Shown: positions 18,202 to 27,454, numbered from the stretch's first letter. The stretch: 64,000 nt of DNA from Oscillospiraceae bacterium (GCA_902802375.1 CADCLS010000003.1:36392-100391), one strand, 5' to 3'. A program made the numbers and translations. Notes: generated by a model not told the origin, from the letters alone.

Positions 18202-20607
18202 GTGAAGTACGATTTTAGTGAAATAGAGAAAAAATGGCAAAAGATATGGGACGATAATAAAACCTTTGCCGCCGGCACAGATTATAGTAAGCCTAAGTTT
18301 TACGGACTTGTTGAATTTCCGTATCCGTCAGGGCAGGGACTTCATGTAGGTCATCCGCGTTCATATACCGCGATAGATATAGTGGCTCGCAAGAAAAGAC
18401 TTGAGGGTTATAATGTTCTTTATCCTATGGGGTGGGATGCTTTCGGTCTGCCTACTGAGAATTTTGCCATAAAAAACCACATTCACCCTTCGATTGTTAC
18501 TGAGAATAACATAGCAAATTTCAAGCGCCAGCTAAAATCATTGGGATTTTCTTTTGACTGGGATAGAGAAGTTAACACTACCGACCCGAGCTATTATAAA
18601 TGGACACAGTGGATATTTTTACAACTTTATAAAAAAGGTCTTGCTTATAAAAAGAAAATGTCGGTAAACTGGTGTCCCTCCTGTAAGTGCGTGCTTGCTA
18701 ACGAAGAGGTTGTAAACGGTGCCTGCGAGCGTTGCGGCACCGAGACCGTACACCGTGAAAAAAGCCAATGGATGCTTAAAATCACAGATTATGCCGAGAA
18801 GCTTCTCGAAGGCCTTGATGATGTAAACTATATTGAGCGTGTAAAAACTCAGCAAAGAAACTGGATAGGTCGCTCATACGGCACACAGCTTAAATTCAAA
18901 ACTACATTGGGTGATAATTTCGAGGTGTTTACTACCCGTGCCGATACGCTTTTCGGTGCAACTTATACAGTAATATCACCTGAACATCCATTGGTTTCAA
19001 AATGGGCAGATAAAATTACCAACTTTGATGAAGTTAAAAAGTATGTTGAAGAGTCCGCTAAAAAATCCGACTTTGAGCGTACAGAGCTTAATAAGGAAAA
19101 AACCGGTGTAAGACTTGAAGGTGTTATGGCGATAAACCCCGTAAACGAAAAGCAAATACCTATATATATTTCCGATTATGTACTTATTTCATACGGCACC
19201 GGCGCAATTATGGCAGTGCCGGCTCACGATACGCGTGACTATGAGTTTGCAAAGAAATTTGATATTCCTATAATCGAAGTGGTTGCCGGCGGTGATATAA
19301 CCAAAGAAGCGTTTACGGATTGCGAAACAGGCGTTATGGTAAATTCCGGCTTCCTTGACGGGTTAAGCGTTGAGGACGCCAAGCTAAAAATGCAAGAGTG
19401 GCTCACAGAAAAGGGCATTGGCTCTAAAAAGGTTAATTATAAACTGCGTGATTGGGTGTTTTCACGCCAGAGATACTGGGGCGAGCCGATACCTATGGTG
19501 TACTGCGAGAAATGCGGTTGGGTGCCAATACCCGAAAGCGAACTGCCGCTTGAGCTACCGAATGTAGAGTCATACGAGCCTACCGATACCGGCGAATCCC
19601 CACTTTCTAAAATGACCGACTGGGTTAACACTACCTGTCCGCACTGTGGCGGAAAGGCAACAAGAGAGACCGATACTATGCCTCAGTGGGCAGGCTCTTC
19701 TTGGTACTTCCTTCGCTACTGCGACCCACACAATGATAAAGAGTTGGCATCGAAAGAAGCACTCGAATATTGGTGTCCGGTTGACTGGTACAACGGCGGT
19801 ATGGAGCATACTACGCTGCATCTTCTTTATAGCCGTTTTTGGCATCATTTCCTTTATGATATAGGCGTAGTGCCAAATCCGGAACCGTATTCAAAGCGTA
19901 CGAGTCACGGTATGATTTTGGGCGAGAACGGGGAAAAAATGTCAAAGTCACGCGGTAATGTCGTCAACCCCGATGAAATAGTGCGTGATTACGGTGCTGA
20001 TACTATGCGCGTTTATGAAATGTTTATAGGTGATTTTGAAAAAGCAGCCCCTTGGAGCCAGTCTTCAATTAAGGGCAGTAAACGATTTTTAGATAAGGTG
20101 TTTGCGCTTCAGGATTCACTTGTTGACGGCGATAGTTACCGTGAGAAAATTGAAACCGAATTCCATAAAACAATTAAAAAGGTTACAGAGGATATTGAAA
20201 ACCTGAAGATGAATACCGCTATTGCGGCACTGATGTCACTGCTCAACTCAATTACCGCGACCGGTAAGATAAATAAAAAAGAGCTTAAAGACTTCATAAT
20301 TCTCTTGAATCCGTTTGCGCCTCATATTACTGAGGAGATTTGGCAAAATGTAGGCTTTGAAGGTATGCTTAACGGTACATCCTGGCCTCGGTATGACGAA
20401 GCGAAATGTGTTGATAGTAAGATTGAAATTGCGGTTCAAATAAACGGAAAAGTTCGTGCAAGAATTGAAATTGCACCCGATATAAGTAGTGCTGACGCTC
20501 TCGCTCTTGCAAAAGCACAGCCTGCCGTAGCCGAAGCCATAAATGGCAAAACGCTTATTAAAGAACTTTATATACCGGGAAGAATAGTAAATATTGTTGT
20601 AAAATAA
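18202..20607 (+). CDS. leuS: Leucyl-tRNA synthetase
   Basis: The 801-residue class I synthetase has the HIGH-type motif [15 protein letters not shown], a CP1 editing domain with the [19 protein letters not shown] motif, the KMSKSRGN loop, a Cys-rich zinc-like insertion (CPSCKC...CERCG; a second CPHCGG insert) and a C-terminal anticodon/elbow domain. It charges tRNA-Leu. The start is taken as GTG 18202, which gives the canonical [13 protein letters not shown] beginning; an upstream in-frame GTG lies inside rsfS. No T-box leader is present, because it directly follows rsfS. Confidence 0.96.
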   Translation: MKYDFSEIEKKWQKIWDDNKTFAAGTDYSKPKFYGLVEFPYPSGQGLHVGHPRSYTAIDIVARKKRLEGYNVLYPMGWDAFGLPTENFAIKNHIHPSIVTENNIANFKRQLKSLGFSFDWDREVNTTDPSYYKWTQWIFLQLYKKGLAYKKKMSVNWCPSCKCVLANEEVVNGACERCGTETVHREKSQWMLKITDYAEKLLEGLDDVNYIERVKTQQRNWIGRSYGTQLKFKTTLGDNFEVFTTRADTLFGATYTVISPEHPLVSKWADKITNFDEVKKYVEESAKKSDFERTELNKEKTGVRLEGVMAINPVNEKQIPIYISDYVLISYGTGAIMAVPAHDTRDYEFAKKFDIPIIEVVAGGDITKEAFTDCETGVMVNSGFLDGLSVEDAKLKMQEWLTEKGIGSKKVNYKLRDWVFSRQRYWGEPIPMVYCEKCGWVPIPESELPLELPNVESYEPTDTGESPLSKMTDWVNTTCPHCGGKATRETDTMPQWAGSSWYFLRYCDPHNDKELASKEALEYWCPVDWYNGGMEHTTLHLLYSRFWHHFLYDIGVVPNPEPYSKRTSHGMILGENGEKMSKSRGNVVNPDEIVRDYGADTMRVYEMFIGDFEKAAPWSQSSIKGSKRFLDKVFALQDSLVDGDSYREKIETEFHKTIKKVTEDIENLKMNTAIAALMSLLNSITATGKINKKELKDFIILLNPFAPHITEEIWQNVGFEGMLNGTSWPRYDEAKCVDSKIEIAVQINGKVRARIEIAPDISSADALALAKAQPAVAEAINGKTLIKELYIPGRIVNIVVK

Positions 20608-20611
20608 AATT

Positions 20612-20648
20612 CAGTGCCTTGCCATAACGGTGGGGCACTGTGTTTTTT
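20612..20648 (+). terminator. Rho-independent terminator after leuS
   Basis: CAGTGCC (20612-20618) pairs with GGCACTG (20634-20640), followed by tgtttttt. Confidence 0.88.
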
Positions 20649-20660
20649 GATAACAAAAGT

Positions 20661-20694
20661 AAAAATCCCTTAAACGAAAGTTTAAGGGATTTTT
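20661..20694. terminator. Bidirectional terminator; original host terminator of the tRNA-Thr locus
   Basis: A perfect 15-bp stem (20661-20675 with 20680-20694) closed by a GAAA loop, with A5 and T5 on the flanks, works in both directions. It touches the left attachment core. I infer that before insertion it terminated the leftward tRNA-Gly/tRNA-Thr transcript, a role now taken by the element-borne hairpin at 51491-51520. Confidence 0.75.
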
Positions 20695-20705
20695 GGAGCT
20701 GCTAT
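20688..20705. other. Left attachment core (attL), 18 bp
   Basis: Identical to 51513-51530. It includes 10-11 bp of the tRNA-Thr 3' end including its CCA. After this core the sequence diverges from the tRNA (tccgtg instead of accaga). Confidence 0.8.
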
Positions 20706-20759
20706 CCGTGCAAAAATATCTGAATATCCCTTTAAATAAAGCGTTTGCGGCTATCAGGA

Positions 20760-20777
20760 GTGCAACCGGTGTGCAAC
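20760..20777. repeat. Arm-type integrase binding site, left
   Basis: GTGCAACCGGTGTGCAAC is itself two GTGCAAC units and is repeated exactly at 51375-51392. Its position 55 bp inside attL and 31 bp from the end of the integrase gene fits an arm-type site. Binding is inferred, not shown. Confidence 0.6.
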
Positions 20778-20807
20778 CGTTACTTTTTCAAAGAGCTCTA
20801 AGTGAAT

Positions 20808-21986
20808 TTAACTTGCTGTCAGAGCCTTTTTTCTTTTATAGAAACTAATACCCATATCAGCAAAATACTTGTCCGTTTTAGCAATGTTTTCTTTTTGAAA
20901 GTTTTCAAATGCATCGCAATAGGTGTTAAGCGTAATTCTTATATCTGAATGCCCAAGTATATGCTGTAAAACTTTCGGTTGCATACCTGCCTCTATACAT
21001 CTTGTAGCGAAAGTATGACGCAGAGAGTGAAGAGACACTTTTCCCTTAACCTTTTTATCAATAATATCGTATTCCTCAACTGTCCTTTGAAATTGAAGAT
21101 TTACCTGTGAAGTTGTAATAAGCTTTCTTTTTTTAATAAATAAATATTCCTTATCACCACAGAAAAGAATTTCCTCTATTAAAGGACGAACCGTTTCCGA
21201 AATTGGAATTACGCGGTTACCGTTTGCGGTCTTTGCACTGTCCGAAATAATAGCTTGGCCTTTTTGACCTTTTGCCATTGTTTTATTAATTGAAATAGTA
21301 TTTAAGCGCAAATCAATATCATTGCGTGTAAGTGCATTGATTTCGCCCATACGCATACCTGTGAGCATTGAAAGTAACATTTGATGTGAATAGTTTACAT
21401 CCTCCGTTGTAAGGACTTTATAAAGCCTCATTTCCTCGTCTGTCGTAAGCGCACGAACCTTTTCTCTACGCTGTGAGGATTTCGGCTTTCTCAGATCGGC
21501 AACAGGGTTTTCTTTTATTATTTTGCGTTTTACGGCTTCTTTTAGTGTCCGCTTTATCATCATAAAAACTTTATCTATTATACTTTGTGACATACTTGTT
21601 TCAGAAAGCAAAAAGTCCTTTATCGGTTGGCATGTCAGCGCTTGCAAAGGGGTGTTTTTCAGATAAGGATTGCGTTCAATTCTTTTAAGAGTATCTTTAT
21701 TTCTGAAAAATGTAGATTCTTTTACATAGTTTAAATTATAGTCGTCCTGTATTATTATTTTTGCTAAATCGCAGAGTGTTATTTGATTTGGTGCTATATA
21801 AGTCCCTGTTATAATACTGTTCTTTACGGCAGTAAGTTTTTCGTTCACTTCTTTTACTGTTTTTCCGGTAACGCTTCTGCGAATAGGTTTGCCATAATCA
21901 TCAATGCCAACTACTATTTGTCCTCTGTAACCGGACTTTGTTTTATAAACCGTACCCTCGCCGTTCCCTTTTTTCTTTTTTGCCAT
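20808..21986 (-). CDS. int: Tyrosine recombinase / integrase of the first element
   Basis: The 392-residue protein has an N-terminal arm-binding AP2-like segment (GYRGQIVVGIDDYGKP), a SAM-like core-binding domain, and a C-terminal catalytic domain with the R-H-R-H-Y set: Arg in TGMRMGEINAL, HSLRHTFATR, HILGHSD, and Tyr in TLNTYCD. It is of the Tn916/phage Int type and should integrate and excise the element at the tRNA-Thr site 100 bp away. The SD is aaggaggt. It is the last gene of the leftward backbone and shares its layout with the second integrase at 61806-63008. Confidence 0.93.
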   Translation of the reverse strand: MAKKKKGNGEGTVYKTKSGYRGQIVVGIDDYGKPIRRSVTGKTVKEVNEKLTAVKNSIITGTYIAPNQITLCDLAKIIIQDDYNLNYVKESTFFRNKDTLKRIERNPYLKNTPLQALTCQPIKDFLLSETSMSQSIIDKVFMMIKRTLKEAVKRKIIKENPVADLRKPKSSQRREKVRALTTDEEMRLYKVLTTEDVNYSHQMLLSMLTGMRMGEINALTRNDIDLRLNTISINKTMAKGQKGQAIISDSAKTANGNRVIPISETVRPLIEEILFCGDKEYLFIKKRKLITTSQVNLQFQRTVEEYDIIDKKVKGKVSLHSLRHTFATRCIEAGMQPKVLQHILGHSDIRITLNTYCDAFENFQKENIAKTDKYFADMGISFYKRKKALTAS

Positions 21987-22018
21987 TTTCTATACCTCCT
22001 TAATTTCGGCAATTTGCA

Positions 22019-22041
22019 GGGGCATTGTAAAACAATGCCCC
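22019..22041. repeat. Hairpin between xis and int
   Basis: GGGGCATTGT (22019-22028) and ACAATGCCCC (22032-22041) form a perfect 10-bp stem with a 3-nt loop and no T-run. A different sequence with the same structure sits at the same place in the second element (63045-63076), suggesting a conserved regulatory role such as limiting int expression. Confidence 0.6.
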
Positions 22042-22061
22042 CACTGTTTGCAATTATGCGA

Positions 22062-22265
22062 TTATATTCGTCTGGTTGAAGCCCATTCCATAAACTTGGA
22101 AGCCATAACCTTAAGATTTTTACCGCACTTTACAAGCGGAAAATCTTTGCGCCGCATAATCTGCCTTGCTACCGGAATAGAGCAACCCATAAGAGCGGCA
22201 ACTTCTTTCGTGCCTATAAACTTCATAAGGTCTATTTCCTTTGCTGTTAATACTGATTCACTCAT
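22062..22265 (-). CDS. Excisionase-like helix-turn-helix protein
   Basis: The 67-residue protein has the MerR/excisionase-type winged-helix block FIGTKEVAALMGCSIPVARQIMRRKDFPLVKCGKN (DNA-binding domain, excisionase family). Such proteins bend attachment-site DNA and direct the integrase toward excision. ATG 22265 follows a strong SD (gggggtgg); the longer open frame upstream lies in the ParB-like gene. The homolog in the second element (63093-63296) is nearly identical in this core. Confidence 0.88.
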   Translation of the reverse strand: MSESVLTAKEIDLMKFIGTKEVAALMGCSIPVARQIMRRKDFPLVKCGKNLKVMASKFMEWASTRRI

Positions 22266-22278
22266 TACTGCCACCCCC

Positions 22279-23166
22279 TTATCTCGCACCGTCATCGCGC
22301 ATACGGCACTGACGCTCATAGTTTTGCTTAAATAACAGAATCGCAAGTTCAGAGATTTGCTGAGGCGTATATCCGTACGGCACATATTGACGAATATCGT
22401 CCATAGGAATCTTTAACTTTTCCACCTGATTAGGTTTTAGTTCCGAAATGATTTCCTTTATAGATTCATAGTCAAGTTTGCCCTCTGTGTCTAACTGTCT
22501 CATACGCCTTGTCTGTGCGTGCGAGGGGAATATATCGTTTTCTTCAATGCAGTCAACGATATCTCTCTGTCGCTCTTCATTGAGGAAAGAAATCTCTACT
22601 GCCGGAGATACTTTCATCTTGCCTGTGTCAACATACTCTTGAAGTTCGGGTGTTAAATAGGTTAGGCGAATAAACCGCTGAACTGTTCGCCCGCTTTCGG
22701 TTTCTGAAACTGATTCGGCACTTTCTTTTAACTTCCCGACAACTTGTCGGGAAGTGCCTTGATGTTTTATAGCATCAAGTTTCATCTTATATGCTTTACC
22801 TTTTTCAACAGGCGATACGCTGTCCCGCTGGCAGTTTGAATCAACCATTAAAACGGTTGCCTCGTCTCGGTCAATGAAATAAACAACCGCCGGTACTTCT
22901 TTTATTCCCAGAAGTTCGGCGGCGTGGACTCTCCTATGACCGGATATTATTTCGTATTCGTCAGTCGTGTTCTCAAGTGGTCTTACGATTATTCGATTTA
23001 ACATCCCTTTTTCCTTTATGCTTTCTTTCAGTTCCTCCATTGATTCGTCATCTACTACTTTGTAGGGATGACCTTCAAACGGATACAACTTCTCAAGCTT
23101 AATATTTGCTAATTTTGGTTTTTGTTTTATATCTACCTTTTCGGCAGACTTTTTTATTTTTTCCAT
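22279..23166 (-). CDS. ParB/Spo0J-like nuclease-domain protein
   Basis: The 295-residue protein contains a ParB N-terminal domain: IKLEKLYPFEGHPYK, EELKESIKEKGMLNRIIVRP and the GHRRVHAAELLGIKEVPAVV box, followed by an HTH-like region and a C-terminal segment specific to mobile elements. ParB proteins bind centromere-like sites using CTP; element-borne copies without ParA may instead control copy number or transcription. No parA is seen nearby. ATG 23166 has the SD gaaagga. The same gene is found in the second element. Confidence 0.85.
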   Translation of the reverse strand: MEKIKKSAEKVDIKQKPKLANIKLEKLYPFEGHPYKVVDDESMEELKESIKEKGMLNRIIVRPLENTTDEYEIISGHRRVHAAELLGIKEVPAVVYFIDRDEATVLMVDSNCQRDSVSPVEKGKAYKMKLDAIKHQGTSRQVVGKLKESAESVSETESGRTVQRFIRLTYLTPELQEYVDTGKMKVSPAVEISFLNEERQRDIVDCIEENDIFPSHAQTRRMRQLDTEGKLDYESIKEIISELKPNQVEKLKIPMDDIRQYVPYGYTPQQISELAILLFKQNYERQCRMRDDGAR

Positions 23167-23257
23167 TAAAATTTTTCCTTTCGTTAATTTATTTTTGTTT
23201 TTGTCTGCCGTTCTTTCAAAGATGATAAAATATAAAAATGCAATTGAACGGTTTTTG

Positions 23258-24751
23258 TTATCTAGACATAATGTCTTTTTGGTTTTTAGCGTCACGGATT
23301 TTATATCCGCGTGCCACTTCATACGGGTCGTTTTCACGCTGAACATTCTGCTCGGCTCTAAGCATATCTTTCACCTTCGTCAGGTCATTAAGAATCGTCT
23401 GTGCCGTCTCCTTGTCCTTACGAAGATGTGTCAGTATCCGTGTGCAACTATCTCGCTTTTCGCTGTACTCCTGTATTCTTTTAGGGTCTTTTTCATTACG
23501 CAGTTTGTTCCGAAAATGCTCCCGGTATTTCTTAAAATCGGCAATGTCAAGTTCTTTCTTTGCGATATACTCCCGAACCTCGCCTACCGTTTTGAACTTT
23601 TCTTCGGACATGAGTATAACCTGCCTGCTGTACCTTTCAAACGACCGAGACGCTTCAAGAACTTCAGGCGATTTTGCTTTCATGTCTGTGGCTATAATAC
23701 ACCCGGGTATATGCGTTTCAGGCAATAAGAGTTCAATAGCAAGGGAGATAAGCTCAATCGCTAAATCTAAAACAAGCACAAACAGGACCGCATATATTTC
23801 GATTACAGAAGCATGCCCTAAATCCCAATCATAAAACTCACAGCGTTTCGTATATTCCTTTTTAGGCGGATTGGCACGCACCCACTCATAATCGTACCGA
23901 TAAAACATATCGTTAAAGCGGTCTATCGTACCTTGCCTGTCATATTGACAATTTTCATCAATGCGGTCAAAGATTGCGTCTCTGTCATAACTTTCGCCAA
24001 GTCTGAAAAGCCGAGTACCCCGCTTTGCATTATATGAACGGATAGTGGCATACTTATAATCGGTATTGAGACTTACAAAGTAACCCTGCTTTTTCATGGC
24101 ATAAACAAAGTCGGCGGCGGTGATACTTACATGAAGTGCCCTGTCTATTGCCTCACGCATAAGATTGTACTTTGTAGGCTCGCCATTCTTTTCGGCAATA
24201 TAAATCGGTCGTGGTGCACGCTTTTTCGGGTTTGCGATAACCGTTAAACCCTCTCGCGCACACATCTCGTCAGAAAGCCTGCGCATACGGTAATACTCTC
24301 GCTTAGAGCAATCGTATTTCCTGCCGTCCCAAATAGACACCGGCTGAATTATAAAGTGATTATGCCGAGTTTTAGTATTGAAATGGCTGGCAACTAATAC
24401 CTGATAATTATCTCCCCACATCTTACGGGCCAGTTCAACACCTAAGCGGTGGCACTGCTCGGCGGTGACTTCACCGGTCTTAAAACTCTGGTATGCGTGA
24501 TATGCTACATTGCCGCCGGTCTTGCCAAAACGCTCCTGGACTTCCTGCATTTCCTGTATGGCTGTTTCAGCGTTGCAGTTGATACCTGTTACGGCATAAA
24601 ACTGCTCGTCCTTATCAAGAGTTTTAGCAGTATTAGAAGCGTACTTTACGACCTGTTCCAAATCCGAGAATCTTGTCTTTTCAGGATTTTTTGCGTATTC
24701 TATGACTCGCGACATTCCACCTTTGATCTGCCATATCTTGGTTGTTGCCAA
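23258..24751 (-). CDS. Relaxase / mobilization nuclease
   Basis: The protein begins TTKIWQIKGGMSRVIEYAKNPEKT, typical of the Firmicutes relaxase/mobilization (PF03432-like, MobP-type) family, and has the metal-binding motif TRHNHFIIQPV near residue 140 and a C-terminal helical tail. The relaxase nicks the transfer origin and stays bound to the 5' end. I take TTG 24751 as start (497 residues) since aaggggg lies 8 nt upstream and gives the family start MATTKIW; ATG 24772 is the alternative. The start region overlaps mobC. No conjugation pore is encoded, so a helper is needed. Confidence 0.88.
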   Translation of the reverse strand: MATTKIWQIKGGMSRVIEYAKNPEKTRFSDLEQVVKYASNTAKTLDKDEQFYAVTGINCNAETAIQEMQEVQERFGKTGGNVAYHAYQSFKTGEVTAEQCHRLGVELARKMWGDNYQVLVASHFNTKTRHNHFIIQPVSIWDGRKYDCSKREYYRMRRLSDEMCAREGLTVIANPKKRAPRPIYIAEKNGEPTKYNLMREAIDRALHVSITAADFVYAMKKQGYFVSLNTDYKYATIRSYNAKRGTRLFRLGESYDRDAIFDRIDENCQYDRQGTIDRFNDMFYRYDYEWVRANPPKKEYTKRCEFYDWDLGHASVIEIYAVLFVLVLDLAIELISLAIELLLPETHIPGCIIATDMKAKSPEVLEASRSFERYSRQVILMSEEKFKTVGEVREYIAKKELDIADFKKYREHFRNKLRNEKDPKRIQEYSEKRDSCTRILTHLRKDKETAQTILNDLTKVKDMLRAEQNVQRENDPYEVARGYKIRDAKNQKDIMSR

Positions 24752-25043
24752 TATCTTTTCCCCCTTTTCCATGGTATAAATCAAGCAGCAGATCCTGTGC
24801 GGTTTTGAGTTTGTCTGTGTACATGTTTGTACCGTTATATTCCAAAAGTTCTAAACGCACATCGCCTATAATCTTGTATACTGATTGAAACTCTTTTGTA
24901 GGTGCTTCCATAATCTTTCGTTCAAGGGCACAGTTGCGGATATATTCCGATACTGCAAGACCGCACTTTTTAGCCTTGGCTTTAATCTTATTCAGTTCCG
25001 ACTGATAAAGCCTGAAACTGAACTGTTTGTTTCTTTCCCTCAT
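24681..25043 (-). CDS. mobC: MobC-like relaxosome accessory protein
   Basis: The small basic protein (about 120 residues) starts RERNKQFSFRLYQSELNKI, a ribbon-helix-helix-like N-terminus, followed by AKKCGLAVSEYIRNCALERKI, as in MobC proteins that open oriT DNA for the relaxase. Start choice: ATG 25043 lies 9 nt after agaggtg; ATG 25052 would overlap that SD. Its 3' end overlaps the relaxase start by 71 bp, a common mobC-relaxase coupling. Confidence 0.85.
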   Translation of the reverse strand: MRERNKQFSFRLYQSELNKIKAKAKKCGLAVSEYIRNCALERKIMEAPTKEFQSVYKIIGDVRLELLEYNGTNMYTDKLKTAQDLLLDLYHGKGGKDIGNNQDMADQRWNVASHRIRKKS

Positions 25044-25075
25044 AGGTTTCATCACCTCTTTTCTTTTTAGTATCA

Positions 25076-25260
25076 AGAAGACTCGTCGAGCCTCTCGGCT
25101 GGGGGGTCAAAGGGGTTCGCCCCTTTCGCGCTGATGCGCGTTTCCGGTTTTGGCTATACAAAACCTATGCTCGCTATTCTAACGGATAATATAGCCTCGA
25201 ATAGCCGCACCTCGTTTTATACCCTCATAGGGCATCACCTTCTTTCTTTTGTTTAGTAGC
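25076..25260. other. Candidate transfer origin (oriT) upstream of mobC
   Basis: This non-coding stretch directly upstream of mobC contains nested inverted repeats, including AAAGGGG-ttcg-CCCCTTT, CGCGC-tgat-GCGCG and CCCTAT...ATAGGG. Position (next to mobC/relaxase) and palindrome density are those expected of an oriT. I cannot identify the nick site. A short frame of 18 codons (25200-25256, minus) is also visible and is probably not significant. Confidence 0.4.
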
Positions 25261-25287
25261 AGTAGTAGCAGAACTTTTCCAGTTTGT

Positions 25288-26688
25288 TTATGCTGCTGTA
25301 ATGCAGTAATTTTGCTTTGTTTCAAGCGTCAGGGTAAAGTTTTTAAAGTAGGAAGAGCCGTTTCGCCTTGTAATAATTTCCTTATATTCGCCACCGATTA
25401 TTTTGGAAATTTCTTTTCTGAAATCTCGCTCGGTCTCGCAAAAGCCGGGATAATTATTCCGGCACCACGCCTTGTATGCTCTGAAAATTTTGCCGGTAGT
25501 ACAATCGTCAAACGGCTGTTTTTCTCCGCGCTCACACATACACTCTCTGAAAAAAGTTACGACAGTGTTGTTATCGTTCATATACTTTTCTCTCATCTCG
25601 CTAACACTTTTCGGCTCGTCAAACCGGTAACCGTTTGCTATAACTTTTGTCAGTGCCTTAACCGCTTTTTGAATGATTCCTTGCCGCTCGGCAAACATTT
25701 TTTCAAGCAAAGTTTTGTCCTGCTTAGATTTCGGAATAACATTATTACAGCAAACGACCATAATTCTTTCATAAACCCACGGTCCGTTGTCTCCGCCGAA
25801 CTTCGGTAAATTATTCATGCATAACCACATAAGTCCGTTGTAGGTGAAGTTAAAAGCTTTAAGCCCTTTGAACTCTGCCCGGATGGTGTCGCCGCCCGTG
25901 AGTTTTTTAAATGCCTTAAATTCTTTTACCTTCATACCCGATGCGTCTGCACTGCCGATAAGCCGTTTGCAATATAGGTCGCTTGTTCCGAACCGTTCTT
26001 CTAAATCTGATAATTCACATCCGCTGTAATTATCAGGACCGATTAGTTTTTCACATAAAGATTTCAGTTGCGACTTCCCCGTGTCTCCTGGTCCAACCAT
26101 AAAAAGAGATTTTTTCATACGGTAACCTTTGACATTGGATATTACTGCGCCCATGAATTCGAGCAATAAATTCTCAACTTCTTTATCTCCATTTGTCAGC
26201 GTTTTGAGATAATTATCGAACACGGGTGTAGAAACTTTTTTGTCAGTCCAATCGCAGGGAATCTGAATAGTAGAAAGATATTCCGGGGAGTGGGGTAAAA
26301 GTTTTAACTGCCCGTCAGAAATTTTTAGAATTCCGTTGCGGAAATTTATGATACTTTCGTCGCTGTCGAGTTCCTCAATACCGATATATTCAAGGTCGGT
26401 TGTAAGTTGTTTATATGCTTCATTGATGCCGGACATTTTTACATATTCCTCATCAATATCTGATACAAACTTTTTGATATACCCTTTAAAAAGTTCTGCG
26501 GAGCAGGGCTTGTACACGCCGTCACTGTACACATAAATCTGCTGGTCGCTTCTGCCGTTATTACGGACAATTTTGTAAAAAAGATTTTCTCTTACATGCT
26601 TTGCTAAAAGTGAACCTATGATTTTTGGCTCACCGCGCTTGTCGAAGGTAACAAAATCCGGCAGTTTATCTATCTTTGTTGCTTCCAT
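25288..26688 (-). CDS. D5/P4-type phage-plasmid primase-helicase
   Basis: The 466-residue protein has an N-terminal D5-like region (YVYSDGVYKPCSAELFKGYI) and a superfamily 3 helicase ATPase with Walker A GPGDTGKSQLKSL and Walker B-like YNGLMWLCMNNLPKFGG, then a winged-helix C-terminus (DDCTTGKIFRAYKAW). Proteins of this family unwind the origin of phages, satellites and integrative elements and may allow the excised circle to replicate. The ATG at 26688 follows an ideal aggaggtgg SD. The DNA upstream (26727-27420) with long repeats is a natural candidate for its origin. Confidence 0.85.
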   Translation of the reverse strand: MEATKIDKLPDFVTFDKRGEPKIIGSLLAKHVRENLFYKIVRNNGRSDQQIYVYSDGVYKPCSAELFKGYIKKFVSDIDEEYVKMSGINEAYKQLTTDLEYIGIEELDSDESIINFRNGILKISDGQLKLLPHSPEYLSTIQIPCDWTDKKVSTPVFDNYLKTLTNGDKEVENLLLEFMGAVISNVKGYRMKKSLFMVGPGDTGKSQLKSLCEKLIGPDNYSGCELSDLEERFGTSDLYCKRLIGSADASGMKVKEFKAFKKLTGGDTIRAEFKGLKAFNFTYNGLMWLCMNNLPKFGGDNGPWVYERIMVVCCNNVIPKSKQDKTLLEKMFAERQGIIQKAVKALTKVIANGYRFDEPKSVSEMREKYMNDNNTVVTFFRECMCERGEKQPFDDCTTGKIFRAYKAWCRNNYPGFCETERDFRKEISKIIGGEYKEIITRRNGSSYFKNFTLTLETKQNYCITAA

Positions 26689-26726
26689 TTTTTCCACCTC
26701 CTCTCGTTGAAATTTTTGTTTAACAT
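26670..26726 (-). CDS. Short 18-codon frame overlapping the primase start
   Basis: ATG 26726 is preceded by a perfect aaaggagg with 4-nt spacing and opens an 18-residue basic frame (MLNKNFNERRWKKWKQQR) ending 16 nt inside the primase gene in another frame. Its codons run through the primase SD. It could couple or tune primase translation. It is too short for family recognition. Confidence 0.4.
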   Translation of the reverse strand: MLNKNFNERRWKKWKQQR

Positions 26727-27217
26727 AGTGCCTCCTTTCTAAAAAATTTGTTTTCGCCGCTTTACCTGAATGCAGTTCCTTCCCGAGGATCTCTCCGGAG
26801 TCGCCATGCTCCGTCTGCCGCCAACAGACATCATCGCACAGTCATATCACCATTCATACGGTCATTAAATTGTCAAGGTTCATTTATCTAAATCGCCATA
26901 GGGCGGTTTATTCGTTTTTTTGGGTTAATATGTACTCGCCAAAAAATTAGCCCCTCACTATTCCGACAAAAAAGTGTCAAAATATAAGGCTTTTCAGAAA
27001 ATGTTTACAAATTGTTTAAACTTGTTTTTTTAATACTCCTCCACTTAACGTCAAAAATCGGCCGTTTTGTGCATATGTTTGTGAAAATATTTACAAAAAT
27101 TTAATAACCTCCATATATAAGGCAACGAAAACGCCCGAAAATTAAGTTGCAAATCAAAATTTTTTGAATTTCGCCAAATATTGCCTTATTAAACCGTCAA
27201 AGTTAACGATGTGTAAT

Positions 27218-27270
27218 TTACCCCCTCACTTTTGTATTCCACACTTTTTTCGGAAATAATGCATAGAATT
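27218..27270. repeat. Long direct repeat, copy A
   Basis: It shares the core TCACTTTTGTATTCCACACT plus flanking A/T-rich sequence ending tagaattt with copy B 125 bp away. The size and spacing fit iterons or duplicated regulatory sites. Confidence 0.65.
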
Positions 27271-27342
27271 TTTAAAAAATTCTTTTTCTGCTGTGAACGC
27301 CAAGTGAGAATATCAAAAAATGCTCATTGAAAATGCAAAAAT

Positions 27343-27398
27343 TTTTACCCCTTCACTTTTGTATTCCACACTTTTTTTGAAAAAAATAAGTAGAATTT
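27343..27398. repeat. Long direct repeat, copy B
   Basis: Second copy of the repeat at 27218-27270, differing by a few substitutions and small indels in the homopolymer parts. Confidence 0.65.
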
Positions 27399-27420
27399 GA
27401 AAATAATTTTCCAAAAAGCG

Positions 27421-27454
27421 AAAAAGTCCTCTCCGAGCGAAAGCCGGAAAGGAC
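27421..27454 (-). terminator. Strong leftward terminator below the leader
   Basis: Read leftward, GTCCTTTCCGG and CTCGGAGAGGAC form an imperfect but long stem around CTTTCG, followed by TTTTT. It lies between the LexA-box promoter and the backbone genes, so transcripts must read through it to reach the primase. Confidence 0.75.

Larger units (their letters stand above)
26727..27420. other. AT-rich non-coding region, candidate replication origin
   Basis: There is no convincing gene in these ~700 bp. They hold two ~52-bp direct repeats (27218-27270 and 27343-27398), a partial third copy (ccctcact near 26951), many A/T tracts and, near 26880 on the minus strand, a TTGACA. The position beside the primase-helicase suggests an origin for the excised form; this is inference. 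Confidence 0.45.

Noticed and set aside
18178-18202. T-box or other leader for leuS
   Set aside because: leuS starts 5 bp after rsfS inside a dense operon; there is no space for a T-box.
27218-27398. Possible CRISPR array
   Set aside because: Only two long imperfect repeats, spacer 73 bp, no cas genes and no regular repeat-spacer pattern.
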